A stretch of DNA of 51,583 bases from SAR202 cluster bacterium Io17-Chloro-G4 (GCA_002816455.1 MUCR01000045.1:1-51583), one strand, 5' to 3'. Shown: positions 28,758 through 37,151, counted from the stretch's first letter. The notes: generated by a model not told the origin, from the sequence alone. A program made the numbers and translations.

Positions 28758-29627
28758 CTAATTAAGGTACTTGCCAATCAGGGGCCCCATTTTCTTCTTG
28801 AAATCATCGTCGATTCGATCTGACGGGGTAATGATGGCATCTCTGAGCCCAGTGCCGCAAGAACAGTCTCTCGTGCCTTCCATCAAGGGGATTACTTTTC
28901 GCAGTAGCTCTTTGGACGCAGCCACGTTCTTTAATAAGTTGCCAATGATCATTTCCACAGTTACCGGCTCTTCTTCCTCGTGCCAACAATCGTAGTCGGT
29001 GACCCAAGCCATGGTTGAGTAGCAAATCTCGGCTTCTCTGGCCAGTTTCGCTTCGGGCAAGGCGGTCATTCCTATTATGTCCGCTCCCCAAGAACGGTAC
29101 ATCAAAGATTCAGCCCTGGTGGAAAAAGCAGGTCCCTCCATCACCACCATCGTGCCCCCGTAATGAGCGTTTATGCCCAAATCTTGAGAGCTCTTGTATA
29201 GCACCTTGCTGGACACCGGGCAAAAGGGCTCGGCCAAGCTTATATGAGCCACCAAGCCTTCGTCGAAGAAGGTACTCTCTCTTTGCTTGGTCCGGTCAAT
29301 TAGCTGGTCCGGCACCACCATGTCTAAGGGCGCAAGCTCTTGCTTTAGGCTGCCCACGGCGCTGACCGAAATTATTTTCTCCACCCCCAAACTCTTTAAT
29401 GCGAAGATGTTCGCTCTTGCCGGAATATTGGTCGGATTTAGCCGGTGGCCTTTGCCATGGCGCGGCAAGAACGCTACCGGGACTTCGCTCAAATCGCCTA
29501 GCGTGATGGCGTCGCTGGGCTCGCCGAACGGTGTTTCCAGATTTACGACTTCAACCCCCGACAAGCCTTCTATTTCGTAAAGGCCGCTGCCGCCGATTAT
29601 GCCGATACTCGCTTTGTTATTCGCCAT
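28758..29627 (-). CDS. mtnP: S-methyl-5'-thioadenosine phosphorylase
   Basis: Cleaves MTA, the by-product of polyamine synthesis and other SAM reactions, to adenine and methylthioribose-1-phosphate. The phosphate-binding N-terminus IGIIGGSGLYEIEGL, the PRHGKGHRLNPTNIPARAN segment, and the base/sugar motif with VVMEGPAFSTRAES and ADIIGMTALPEAKLAREAE are typical of MTAP/PNP family 2. Length 289. Its product is the substrate of MtnA, encoded just upstream. Confidence 0.95.
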   Translation of the reverse strand: MANNKASIGIIGGSGLYEIEGLSGVEVVNLETPFGEPSDAITLGDLSEVPVAFLPRHGKGHRLNPTNIPARANIFALKSLGVEKIISVSAVGSLKQELAPLDMVVPDQLIDRTKQRESTFFDEGLVAHISLAEPFCPVSSKVLYKSSQDLGINAHYGGTMVVMEGPAFSTRAESLMYRSWGADIIGMTALPEAKLAREAEICYSTMAWVTDYDCWHEEEEPVTVEMIIGNLLKNVAASKELLRKVIPLMEGTRDCSCGTGLRDAIITPSDRIDDDFKKKMGPLIGKYLN

Positions 29628-29675
29628 TACTCTTAAATTCGGTCGCCTTTGGCCATACGACGCACTGGGTAAGGT

Positions 29676-30731
29676 TTAGTTGTGGGTGGTTCCGGCCACC
29701 GCCAGATTCAGAGACTCCAAATAAGGTGGCCGGGCTACGCCAGCCTCAGTGATAATGGCGCTAACATAACGGTTTGGCGTCACATCAAAGGCAGGGTTGA
29801 TTGCCTCTACACCTTCTGGGGCCATGGCCACACCTTGAAGGTGAGTAACTTCTTCCTGGGAACGCTCTTCGATCTGTATCTGATCCCCATCGGATAAGCT
29901 CAAGTCTATCGTACTTATCGGAGCTGCTACATAGAACGGTATTTGATTTTCACGGGCCAGCACCGCCAATGTATAGGTGCCGATTTTATTGGCTGTATCT
30001 CCATTGGCGGCTATCCGGTCCGCCCCGGTAATGACGCAGTCAATCTTCCCTTGCCTCATGAGCATCCCGGCAGCCGAGTCCACAATTAACTTGGAGGGAA
30101 TCCCCAATTTTTGGAACTCCCAAGCGGTCAGGCGAGCGCCTTGCAAGAATGGGCGCGTCTCCGTGTTGAAAACTTGGAACCGCTTGCCGTTTTCCCATCC
30201 AGCCCGGATTACCCCTACGGCCGTCCCGAATCCTGCCGTCGCCAACGCACCGGCGTTGCAGTGGGTTAGGACCGAGCCTCCTTCCGGAATCAAGTCCTTG
30301 CCAAAGCCACCCATGCGCCGGTTGATTTGCTCGTCCTCTTGGTGGATCCGCTTGGCTTCATCAAGCAGCCTGTCGGCAATCCCGCTCATGTCCCCATCAG
30401 CACCGGCCAACTCCACCATGCGTCGCACAGCCCACTGAAGGTTAACAGCTGTTGGCCGGGCGGCGGCAATTTCCGTGGCCGCTCTATCAAGCTGAGCCAT
30501 GAACTGCTCGTGTCCATCGGCTTTAATTTCTCGGGCTGCCATCGCCACGGCGTAGGCGGCGGTTACTCCAATGGCCGGCGCGCCCCTCACCTGCATGTCG
30601 CGGATGGCGACAATCGCTTGCTGGTAGGTGCTGACCCGGACAGTCACTTCTTCTTTGGGTAGCCGGGTTTGGTCCAAAAGCTCTAAGTTTTCGCCGGACC
30701 AAAATATGGGCCGGATTTCTGTATTAGCCAT
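29676..30731 (-). CDS. mtnA: Methylthioribose-1-phosphate isomerase
   Basis: Converts methylthioribose-1-phosphate to methylthioribulose-1-phosphate in methionine salvage. Active-site Cys lies in LTHCNAGALATAGFGTA and catalytic Asp in ITGADRIAANGDTANKIGT; the DMQVRGAPAIGVTAAY segment is also conserved. Length 351. First gene of the SAM cluster, downstream of the SAM-I riboswitch. The later salvage genes (mtnB, mtnC/D or equivalents) are not in the window, so the fate of the product is open. Confidence 0.96.
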   Translation of the reverse strand: MANTEIRPIFWSGENLELLDQTRLPKEEVTVRVSTYQQAIVAIRDMQVRGAPAIGVTAAYAVAMAAREIKADGHEQFMAQLDRAATEIAAARPTAVNLQWAVRRMVELAGADGDMSGIADRLLDEAKRIHQEDEQINRRMGGFGKDLIPEGGSVLTHCNAGALATAGFGTAVGVIRAGWENGKRFQVFNTETRPFLQGARLTAWEFQKLGIPSKLIVDSAAGMLMRQGKIDCVITGADRIAANGDTANKIGTYTLAVLARENQIPFYVAAPISTIDLSLSDGDQIQIEERSQEEVTHLQGVAMAPEGVEAINPAFDVTPNRYVSAIITEAGVARPPYLESLNLAVAGTTHN

Positions 30732-30816
30732 CCCGCTCAGCTAAGCTGCTGTTAATCGATCCTTACTGCTTTTTGCCTGGAGGCTTCTTCAAAAAAGAAG
30801 TCTCGCTTAAGGGCAC

Positions 30817-30843
30817 AAAAAAAGCTTCCCAAGGCGAGAAGCT
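30817..30843 (-). terminator. Intrinsic terminator of the SAM riboswitch expression platform
   Basis: In RNA sense (- strand) AGCTTC and GAAGCT form a 6-bp stem with a 9-nt loop, followed by TTTTTTT (complement 30817-30823). It lies 16 nt after the aptamer and ~86 nt before mtnA, the correct place for a terminator formed when SAM is bound. Confidence 0.8.
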
Positions 30844-30858
30844 CAAAGTTACCCCACG

Positions 30859-31040
30859 CCCCTCATCTTTCGCCCATCCTGTGAACTCTGGATACCGTTC
30901 TGGATGAACGCCGGAATTAGCACCGTTTCCTGGGGACCGGCATACCGTCCGTCCAATAGGATGGGGGACGATTAGCTGGTTCTTTAGGACCGGTTGCCAG
31001 GCTTCTTCGGGCCGTGCCCTCTGCCGTTCTGGATAAAGGG
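30859..31040 (-). ncRNA. SAM-I riboswitch (S-box) aptamer
   Basis: The - strand shows the S-box core. P1 is a 9-bp helix of CCCTTTATC (31040-31032) and GATGAGGGG (30867-30859). After it come CAGAACGGCAGAGGGCACGG, then GAAGAAGCCTGGCAACC, which is the kink-turn and conserved GCAACC segment. Further on are GGTGCTAATTCC (30924-30913), a P4 helix of GTTCATCC with GGATGGGC, and GAAAGATGAG closing P1. The stretch between GCAACC and GGTGCT is ~65 nt, longer than the usual P3. The aptamer sits between a promoter and a terminator upstream of mtnA, so SAM should shut off the mtnA-metK cluster. Confidence 0.92.
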
Positions 31041-31073
31041 TATATTAGATAGACCTACGTTGTTAACACCGGA

Positions 31074-31102
31074 ATGGTACCTGTAGCAAGCCGGTGTGTC
31101 AA
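31074..31102 (-). promoter_or_regulatory. Promoter of the riboswitch-controlled mtnA cluster
   Basis: On the - strand, TTGACA (complement 31097-31102) and TACCAT (complement 31074-31079) are separated by 17 nt. The start of transcription would fall ~30 nt upstream of the riboswitch P1 helix. Confidence 0.65.
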
Positions 31103-31342
31103 GTTATGTGCAACGGCTAGCTAGGCGTGAACCGTTCCGTTTTTCAGCTTGATTGCGTTTACTTCTGTCGATAATCGTCGCAATTGCGTGAGATATCGTC
31201 AGCAGACAGCGCACTGGTTTCATTAGTGAGCGCACCACCTCCCAACTCCTGATGTCCGGGTCCGGTTGAACAGAGTTGACACGTCTCAGACACGCCAGTG
31301 ATCACGAGCAGGCCGCTGATGCGCTATTCGCGCAAATTATTG
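31103..31342. other. Intergenic stretch between two divergent promoters
   Basis: About 240 nt between the mtnA-cluster promoter and the pncB promoter. It contains another isolated TTGACA and short palindromes such as CGCAATTGCG but no gene, RNA structure or clear site that I can support. Confidence 0.4.
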
Positions 31343-31372
31343 TTGACAGACCTTTTGGACTCACAAGATAAT
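31343..31372 (+). promoter_or_regulatory. Predicted promoter of nicotinate phosphoribosyltransferase
   Basis: TTGACA at 31343-31348 and GATAAT at 31367-31372, 18-nt spacer. The -10 hexamer is inside the left arm of a long inverted repeat (31362-31394). Confidence 0.6.
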
Positions 31373-31394
31373 GATGCGCAAACATTATCTTGTG
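31362..31394. promoter_or_regulatory. Candidate operator overlapping the pncB promoter
   Basis: Perfect 12-bp inverted repeat: CACAAGATAATG at 31362-31373 and CATTATCTTGTG at 31383-31394, 9-nt centre. It covers the -10 element and the likely transcription start, and no T-tract follows, so it looks like a repressor site rather than a terminator. NAD synthesis genes in other bacteria are controlled by NrtR, NiaR, NadQ or NadR; which, if any, acts here is unknown. Confidence 0.65.
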
Positions 31395-31483
31395 CGATTA
31401 AGCGACCAGTCATCTAGCCAATCTTCCTGGCGTAACTCAATTCGCCTGCGACTCACGTTTCGCAGCGGGATGGATAGTCCTTA

Positions 31484-32857
31484 ATGGAACACCTCTACCT
31501 CCCTCTCCCTGAAGACGACCTGGGCCTTTTTGCCGACCTGTACGAGTTGACCATGGCCCAAGCGTTTTTCAACCGAGAGATGTTCCAACCGGCCACATTT
31601 AGCCTGTTCATCCGCAACTATCCGTTAAACAGAGGTTACTTGGTGGCTGCGGGCTTGCAGGACGTGCTGGATTACCTGTCTAACCTTAGTTTCAGCGCCT
31701 CCAGCTTGGATTACCTGAAGTCGCTGGGCTCTTTTTCCGACGACTTCTTGAAATACCTGAGCAACTTGAAATTCACGGGCAGCGTACGGGCGATTCCCGA
31801 GGGCAGGATATTCTTCGCCAACGAGCCTCCGTTGGAGGTAACAGCGCCCATAATTGAAGCTCAATTGGCCGAGACCTTCATAGTCAACCAGATCAACCTC
31901 CAGACGCTTCTGGCCACCAAGGCTGCCCGCTGCGTTTGGGCGGCGCCGGGCCGGACCATCAGCGATTTTGCCTCCCGCCGCACTCAGGGCGTTGACGCCG
32001 CACTTAAAATGGCCCGTTGCAGCTACATAGGGGGATTCCAGTCCACTAGTAACGTCCTCGCCGCTAAGAGGTACGGCATCCCCCCGGCGGGCACCATGGC
32101 CCATTCTTTCGTTTCCAGTTTCAGCACAGAAATAGAATCTTTTCGAGCCTACGCCCAGGCTTTCCCTGACCGGGCGATCTTATTGCTAGACACCTATGAC
32201 ACTGCCAATGGGGCGCAACGAGCTGTGACCGTGGCCAAGGAGATGGAATCCCGTGGGCACCGCCTTTTGGGGGTGAGACTGGATTCGGGCGATTTTGACT
32301 CGCTGAGCCGCCAAGTGCGCCGAATTCTTGACGGCGCCGGGCTGGACTACGTGAGAATCGTGGCCAGTGGCGGCCTGGACGAATTTGAACTGGAGACTCT
32401 GTCCAAGACCAATGCGCCCATTGACCTTTACGGGGTGGGCACCAAGGCGGGAGTCTCCGCCGATGCTCCTTGGTCGGACATGGCCTACAAGCTGGTGTGC
32501 TACGACGACCGTCCAGTGATGAAGTTCAGCGAAGACAAAATCTCAATGCCCGGACCGAAGCAGGTGTTCCGTTTCAGAGACGGAGCAGGCAAATTCGCAG
32601 AGGACGTCATTGGGTTGCAAGACGAAACAGTAAATGGCGGGGAGCCGCTATTGACGCAAATCATGGCCGGTGGTCGGTTGGCCGTCCCTCATCCGACGTT
32701 GGCTCAATTGCGCGAAAATTTTGAGCAAGACTTCGCCAAGCTAGATGACAAACACAAGGCCCTAGTAGATCCACCAAAATACCTGGTGTCCACCAGCCAA
32801 GGCTTGGAGCGGTTGACAACTCAGGTGCGCCAGGAATCATCAAGCGAGTTACCCTGA
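31484..32857 (+). CDS. pncB: Nicotinate phosphoribosyltransferase
   Basis: Makes nicotinate mononucleotide from nicotinate and PRPP, the salvage entry into NAD synthesis. The N-terminus DLYELTMAQAFFNREMFQPA (allowing for the ~15-residue lead), ISDFASRRTQGVDAALKMAR, the GTMAHSFVSSF active-site segment, LLLDTYDTANGAQRA and the phosphate-site region GVRLDSGDFDSLSRQVRRIL agree with the family. Length 457. It is a single-gene unit behind its own promoter and operator candidate. Confidence 0.95.
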   Translation: MEHLYLPLPEDDLGLFADLYELTMAQAFFNREMFQPATFSLFIRNYPLNRGYLVAAGLQDVLDYLSNLSFSASSLDYLKSLGSFSDDFLKYLSNLKFTGSVRAIPEGRIFFANEPPLEVTAPIIEAQLAETFIVNQINLQTLLATKAARCVWAAPGRTISDFASRRTQGVDAALKMARCSYIGGFQSTSNVLAAKRYGIPPAGTMAHSFVSSFSTEIESFRAYAQAFPDRAILLLDTYDTANGAQRAVTVAKEMESRGHRLLGVRLDSGDFDSLSRQVRRILDGAGLDYVRIVASGGLDEFELETLSKTNAPIDLYGVGTKAGVSADAPWSDMAYKLVCYDDRPVMKFSEDKISMPGPKQVFRFRDGAGKFAEDVIGLQDETVNGGEPLLTQIMAGGRLAVPHPTLAQLRENFEQDFAKLDDKHKALVDPPKYLVSTSQGLERLTTQVRQESSSELP

Positions 32858-32882
32858 TCCCAACAACAACCAGAATCCAGCA

Positions 32883-32911
32883 CTGACCTTCCTTCTAATT
32901 GCCTTTATAAA
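32883..32911 (+). promoter_or_regulatory. Predicted promoter of the fused etf gene
   Basis: CTGACC at 32883-32888 and TATAAA at 32906-32911 with a 17-nt spacer, followed by an AAGGAT ribosome site and ATG 32935. The -35 match is only moderate. Confidence 0.45.
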
Positions 32912-32934
32912 AGCCCAATAAGGATAGCCCGCCC

Positions 32935-34782
32935 ATGAAGATCGCTGTATGCGTCAAGTATGTGCCGGTGGTTTCCCGCATCCAGTTCGACTACGAGCGA
33001 AAGACCATCATCCGGGAAGGTGTGCCCTCGGAAATCAACCCCTTCGACTTATTGGCGTTGGTGCGAGCGGTTCAATTGAAATCCGGTCCCAACGACGAAG
33101 TTGTCGTCATATCCATGGGGCCGCCCAACGCCAAAGAGGGCCTAACTCAATGCCTGGCTTTGGGCGCCGACCGGGCCGTTCTGATTAGCGACAGAGCGCT
33201 GGCCGGTTCCGACACCTTGGCCACTGCTAGGGCCTTGGCCTTAGCTTTGGACCGAGAAAAACCAAACCTAATAATATGCGGTCGGAACAGCGCCGATGCC
33301 GAGACCGGCCAAGTTGGCCCTGAAATCGCCGAGTTAATGAACCTCCCTCACGTAAGCCAAGTCAGGAAGCTGGACTTAGAAGCAGATAATATTTCTATTT
33401 TGGCAGAGCGGGTGACTGACGAAGGATACCAGGTCATCCGGTGCCCCCTCCCAGCTCTGGCCTGCGTCACCGAGGGCATCGCTCCGGAGACCTATCCGGG
33501 CAAAGAGGAGTTGGACCGAGCCCAGGAAATGACAGTGGAAGAGCTGAATTGCGCCCAGTTGTCCCCGGACCCAAGCCAGTTCGGCGCCCAAGGCTCACCC
33601 ACCTACGTGCAGGACATCCGGCTGGTGGAGCCGGACCGGCTGGGGATGATAATAGAAGCCGATTCTCCGGAGGCTTCAGCATCCCAGATTGCAGACCTAT
33701 TAAGAGAGCGGTTATCGGAGATCGACAGAGGGGACGGCTTGCCAAACAATCCGTCCAGCGCAGCTTCTGTCCGATATGCGGATAACCGCAGCCATAGCAT
33801 CTGGGTGGTGGCTGAAACCTCCCAAGGGGGACTGCGGCGAGTAACCCTGGAAATGTTGGGCAAAGCACGGGAACTGACCGCCAACACGAAAAGCGAAGTT
33901 GCCGCCGTTCTGTTGGGCGAGCCTCAGAACTGGCTCATCAGTGAACTTGCAGCCCAAGGCGCTGATCGCGTGTTGACTTTGGATAACACCTCGGTCGGAC
34001 CGGTATACAGCGTGGCCGTAGCTCATGCGCTGGCGGAAGCCATACGAGCCGCCGAACCTTACGCCGTGCTTTTCGCCGCCACCGCCGATGGAAGGGACCT
34101 GGCTTCGCGGATTGCCAGCCGGTTATCCTTGGGCTTGACGGGTGACGCCATCGATTTGGAAATCGACGATGAAGGCCGGTTGGTGCAAATGAAGCCCGCC
34201 TTGGGCGGAAATGTGCTGGCGCCCATCCTGTCCAAGACTCTGCCGAACCTGGCCACCATGCGGCCGGGGCTACTGACTCCGCAGGACCCGGAGCCACACG
34301 CTAAGGCGACGGTGGAAGTCTTGGATGTTCCAGCCTTTAGCGGAAATGACATACAACTGGTGGAAGAGCAGTTACAAGAAGACCCGGGCGGGATTGCCTT
34401 GTCCCAAGCGCCGGTGGTGATGGGCGTGGGAATGGGCATTGGCGGTCCGGAGAACCTGCCCAAGATGTACGACCTAGCGGAGGTGATCGGCGCCAGGATT
34501 GCCACCACTCGCAATGCGGTCCATTCTGGATGGCTCGACCACCAGGTCCAGGTGGGCATCAGCGGACGAACCATCGCTCCCAAGGTGTACTTGGCGGTGG
34601 GTATTCGGGGCGCTTTTAACCACACCGTGGGCATCCAGAAGGCCGGTGTAATCATCGCCATCAACCAAAACCGACGGGCTGCGATTTTCAAAGCCGCCGA
34701 TTACGGGATTATCGGGGACTGGGAAGAGTACCTCCCGCCGTTGATTGAGGCCTTGAAGCAGGTATTGGTAGATTTGAGCTAA
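32935..34782 (+). CDS. Electron transfer flavoprotein, fused beta and alpha subunits
   Basis: A 615-residue fusion. Residues 1-~255 are EtfB: KIAVCVKYVPVVSRIQFDYE, EINPFDLLALVRAVQLK, the adenine-nucleotide region GRNSADAETGQVGPEIAE, and PALACVTEGIAPETYPGKEE. After a ~35-residue linker, residues ~290-615 are EtfA, with the FAD-binding end GISGRTIAPKVYLAVGIRGA and AIFKAADYGIIGDWEEYLP. The usual GQTGK is GISGR here. ETF carries electrons from acyl-CoA and related dehydrogenases to the quinone pool. Separate etfA and etfB genes are the norm, so the fusion is noteworthy. Two acyl-CoA dehydrogenases lie ~1.2 kb downstream, likely partners. Confidence 0.92.
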   Translation: MKIAVCVKYVPVVSRIQFDYERKTIIREGVPSEINPFDLLALVRAVQLKSGPNDEVVVISMGPPNAKEGLTQCLALGADRAVLISDRALAGSDTLATARALALALDREKPNLIICGRNSADAETGQVGPEIAELMNLPHVSQVRKLDLEADNISILAERVTDEGYQVIRCPLPALACVTEGIAPETYPGKEELDRAQEMTVEELNCAQLSPDPSQFGAQGSPTYVQDIRLVEPDRLGMIIEADSPEASASQIADLLRERLSEIDRGDGLPNNPSSAASVRYADNRSHSIWVVAETSQGGLRRVTLEMLGKARELTANTKSEVAAVLLGEPQNWLISELAAQGADRVLTLDNTSVGPVYSVAVAHALAEAIRAAEPYAVLFAATADGRDLASRIASRLSLGLTGDAIDLEIDDEGRLVQMKPALGGNVLAPILSKTLPNLATMRPGLLTPQDPEPHAKATVEVLDVPAFSGNDIQLVEEQLQEDPGGIALSQAPVVMGVGMGIGGPENLPKMYDLAEVIGARIATTRNAVHSGWLDHQVQVGISGRTIAPKVYLAVGIRGAFNHTVGIQKAGVIIAINQNRRAAIFKAADYGIIGDWEEYLPPLIEALKQVLVDLS

Positions 34783-34900
34783 TCCGACTGAGCCTTTTAC
34801 AACCTGTTGGACCTTAATCAGCAGAATCTAGGTAAATTCAGCGACGAGCGAAAACTCTCTCAGTACGCCACATTTGACGTCGGCTTTTGTGTTAGATATT

Positions 34901-34935
34901 GTTAGAATATTCTGTAAATATTCAACATTTATACT
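34901..34935 (+). promoter_or_regulatory. AT-rich promoter/operator candidate of the HTH-PIN pair
   Basis: TATACT at 34930-34935 could be a -10. Just upstream, GTTAGAATATT (34901-34911) and AAATATTCAAC (34916-34926) form a near-perfect inverted repeat, and GTTAGATATT at 34891-34900 repeats the left arm. Such repeats are where autoregulating antitoxins usually bind. No good -35 hexamer is seen. Confidence 0.4.
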
Positions 34936-34974
34936 TGATTAAGGGACAATTACGGATTTTCTCAGCAGGACTTG

Positions 34975-35292
34975 ATGGCAACTAAATTATTACAAGTTAT
35001 CCACGAGCTCGGAATCTCTTTTCAAGACGTACAGAGGTTCTCGCAAGGTCGCCTCGGCATAAGCGCTAAGACAATTTCCGACATAGCAAACGGGCGAACG
35101 ATGGGTTCCGAACGGTCACGGAGACGGATTCTGGGCGCCATTAATGTCTTTGCTAATTCGCGAAAGGGGCGGAGCTACGATTATGAGGACCTTTTTGAAT
35201 TCGTCGAAAAGGTAACGCTGTTGCCGCATAGAGAGCCCATCAAAGTCAAAGGGAAGCCGTTATCGCGGCAGATTATAGACGAAAGGCGCTAA
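34975..35292 (+). CDS. Small HTH protein, probable antitoxin
   Basis: 105 residues from ATG 34975, behind AGCAGGA. The first half contains a helix-turn-helix similar to XRE-type repressors: VQRFSQGRLGISAKTISDIA, then NGRTMGSERSRRRILGAI. The second half (YDYEDLFEFVEKVTLLPHRE and beyond) is unique to me. Its stop codon abuts the start of the PIN gene, the layout of a toxin-antitoxin pair, where this gene would neutralise the toxin and repress the promoter. It is not one of the usual VapB folds (AbrB, RHH, Phd). The call rests on context. Confidence 0.65.
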   Translation: MATKLLQVIHELGISFQDVQRFSQGRLGISAKTISDIANGRTMGSERSRRRILGAINVFANSRKGRSYDYEDLFEFVEKVTLLPHREPIKVKGKPLSRQIIDERR

Positions 35293-35742
35293 TTGGCCAA
35301 TTTCTTCTTGGACACCAGCGCCCTCGTAAAAAGATATGCGCAAGAAGTTGGAACTGAATGGGTCTTGGGGTTAATTGACTCGGGCAACGAAATACATATT
35401 GTTAGCATCACAGGACCTGAAATCGTAGCCGCCTTTAATCGGAAAGCTCGGCTAGGTGATATAAGTATCGAAGCGGCACTCCAAGCCTCAGAGCATTTCA
35501 AGGAAGATTACGCCGGAGCGTACCAGATAGTAGAGCTCTCCCACGACCTAATGTTTTCAGCTATGTCATTGGCTGAGACCCATAATCTTCGCGGTTACGA
35601 TGCCGTTCAGTTGGCAGCCGCCATGCGGCTGAAGAGCACGAGTGAACTAGATGACCTTGTTTTCGTATCTGCGGACATAAATCTAAATGCCGCAGCCAAT
35701 TCTGAAGGTCTGGTTACAGATAACCCAAACGACCACCCATAG
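35293..35742 (+). CDS. PIN-domain ribonuclease, probable VapC-type toxin
   Basis: 149 residues from TTG 35293, immediately after the preceding stop. The PIN acidic residues are visible: Asp in FFLDTSALVKRY, Glu in TGPEIVAAFNRKAR, Asp in LRGYDAVQLAAAMR and Asp in LVFVSADINLNAAA. PIN toxins cut RNA, often tRNA or rRNA. The pair is more AT-rich than its neighbours and separates etf from its presumed dehydrogenase partners, which suggests insertion by transfer. Confidence 0.82.
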   Translation: MANFFLDTSALVKRYAQEVGTEWVLGLIDSGNEIHIVSITGPEIVAAFNRKARLGDISIEAALQASEHFKEDYAGAYQIVELSHDLMFSAMSLAETHNLRGYDAVQLAAAMRLKSTSELDDLVFVSADINLNAAANSEGLVTDNPNDHP

Positions 35743-35831
35743 GCCACTCGAAGACCATCTGAGGGGTTTCGAGTTGGCAGTAGGTCCCTCTTAGCCCAGC
35801 CTTGTACCTGCACTCGGCGAAGCCATTCCGC

Positions 35832-35860
35832 TTGACACCCTCGTAAGTGCGCAGCACAAT
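35832..35860 (+). promoter_or_regulatory. Predicted promoter of the acyl-CoA dehydrogenase operon
   Basis: TTGACA at 35832-35837 and CACAAT at 35855-35860, 17-nt spacer, ~90 nt before the first dehydrogenase start, which has an AGAGGT ribosome site. Confidence 0.5.
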
Positions 35861-35948
35861 GGCGAATAGATTACAACGGACTCAACCAGTGGCCTCGTAC
35901 AGGCACAAGGCGGCATAAAAACTGAACTAACGCCCACAGAGGTAAATC

Positions 35949-37151
35949 ATGGATTTTGGACTAACAACGGAACAAGAAGCGCTTCGCGATGAAGTGGCCC
36001 AATTCATCAAAGAAAACGTCACTCCGGAAGTGATGGCTGAGCTGGAAAGCTCTTTGGAAGGCGGCCGCGGACCACACTACGACGCCATGATGCAAAAAGT
36101 TGCTGACCGGGGTTGGGTGGGCATCAGTTGGCCCATAGAATATGGCGGACAAGGCGGCAACCGCATCGACCAGTACATCGTTGAAGAAGAATTTGCTCGC
36201 GTCGGCATAGGCGTGGGTGGAGCGGGCAGCGGCGCCCCGGCAATACTGATGGCGGGCACCGAAGAGCAGAAAAAGGAGTTCCTGCCCGGTCTGCTCAACG
36301 GCAAGATAATTTTTGCCCTGGGATTCACCGAGCCCCAGGCCGGGGCCGATCTGGCTGGACTGCAATGCCGCGCAGTAAGGGACGGTGACGAGTTTGTTAT
36401 TAACGGGCAAAAGATGTACACCTCTGCGGCCCATTACGCGACTCATATCTACTTGATGTGCCGCACCGACCCCGATGCACCGAGGCACCGTGGCATCACC
36501 ATCTTCCTGGTCCCCATGGACACTCCGGGGATAACTGTTCGGCCCCTTTGGACGATACAGAGCGACCCACCAGCGCCTGTGGGCACGACCTACGGCATGC
36601 CCCGTACCAACGAGGTATTCTTCGAAGACGTGCGGATCCCAGTCTCCACGATGCTGGGTGAGGAAAATCAAGGATGGTACGTTGGCGCTATGGGCCTAAA
36701 CCTCGACCGAGTGGGCGCCAGCAGGTACCTGATTTCCGTGCGCCGGGACGAGGACATCATCAACTGGATAAAGACGAACAAGACCAACGGACATTCATTG
36801 GCCGACGACCCGGCCGTCAGGGACAAACTCGCTGAACTGTGGATTGAAGCGCAGGTCTGCCGCCTAATGACCCTGCGTAGCATGTCGATCGTGGAAAGAG
36901 ACGGCAATTTCACCTACGAAGGCGCTGCGGAAAAGGTCTGGGCGCCGGAGCATGGTGTGAGGACAACCGAGACAATCAGCCAAATATTGGGGCCTTACGC
37001 CCAGTTGCTAAACGGCTCCGAGGAAGCCATCGAAGATGGTCTCTTTGCTCACAACCTGATGGGATCGTTCCAGTCCGGCATCAACCACGGCAGCGTTCAG
37101 GTGATGCGGGACCAGATGGCCCGCCGGGGTCTAGGCTTGCCCAGAGGCTAA
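35949..37151 (+). CDS. Acyl-CoA dehydrogenase family protein, first of pair
   Basis: 400 residues, FAD-dependent alpha,beta-dehydrogenation of an acyl-CoA. N-terminal helical domain with FGLTTEQEALRDEVAQFI and WVGISWPIEYGGQGG; middle beta domain with FALGFTEPQAGADLAGLQ and FVINGQKMYTSAAHYATH; C-terminal domain ending NHGSVQVMRDQMARRGLGLP. The C-terminal motif usually reads GGTSEIQRN, here HGSVQVMRD. Sequence style resembles the two-subunit FadE-type enzymes used for branched or ring substrates. The next gene encodes a second, different dehydrogenase, so a heteromer is plausible. Substrate unknown. Confidence 0.9.
   Translation: MDFGLTTEQEALRDEVAQFIKENVTPEVMAELESSLEGGRGPHYDAMMQKVADRGWVGISWPIEYGGQGGNRIDQYIVEEEFARVGIGVGGAGSGAPAILMAGTEEQKKEFLPGLLNGKIIFALGFTEPQAGADLAGLQCRAVRDGDEFVINGQKMYTSAAHYATHIYLMCRTDPDAPRHRGITIFLVPMDTPGITVRPLWTIQSDPPAPVGTTYGMPRTNEVFFEDVRIPVSTMLGEENQGWYVGAMGLNLDRVGASRYLISVRRDEDIINWIKTNKTNGHSLADDPAVRDKLAELWIEAQVCRLMTLRSMSIVERDGNFTYEGAAEKVWAPEHGVRTTETISQILGPYAQLLNGSEEAIEDGLFAHNLMGSFQSGINHGSVQVMRDQMARRGLGLPRG

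Noticed and set aside
35961-36671. 236-codon - strand open frame under the first acyl-CoA dehydrogenase
   Set aside because: Shadow of a well-supported dehydrogenase gene; no family features.
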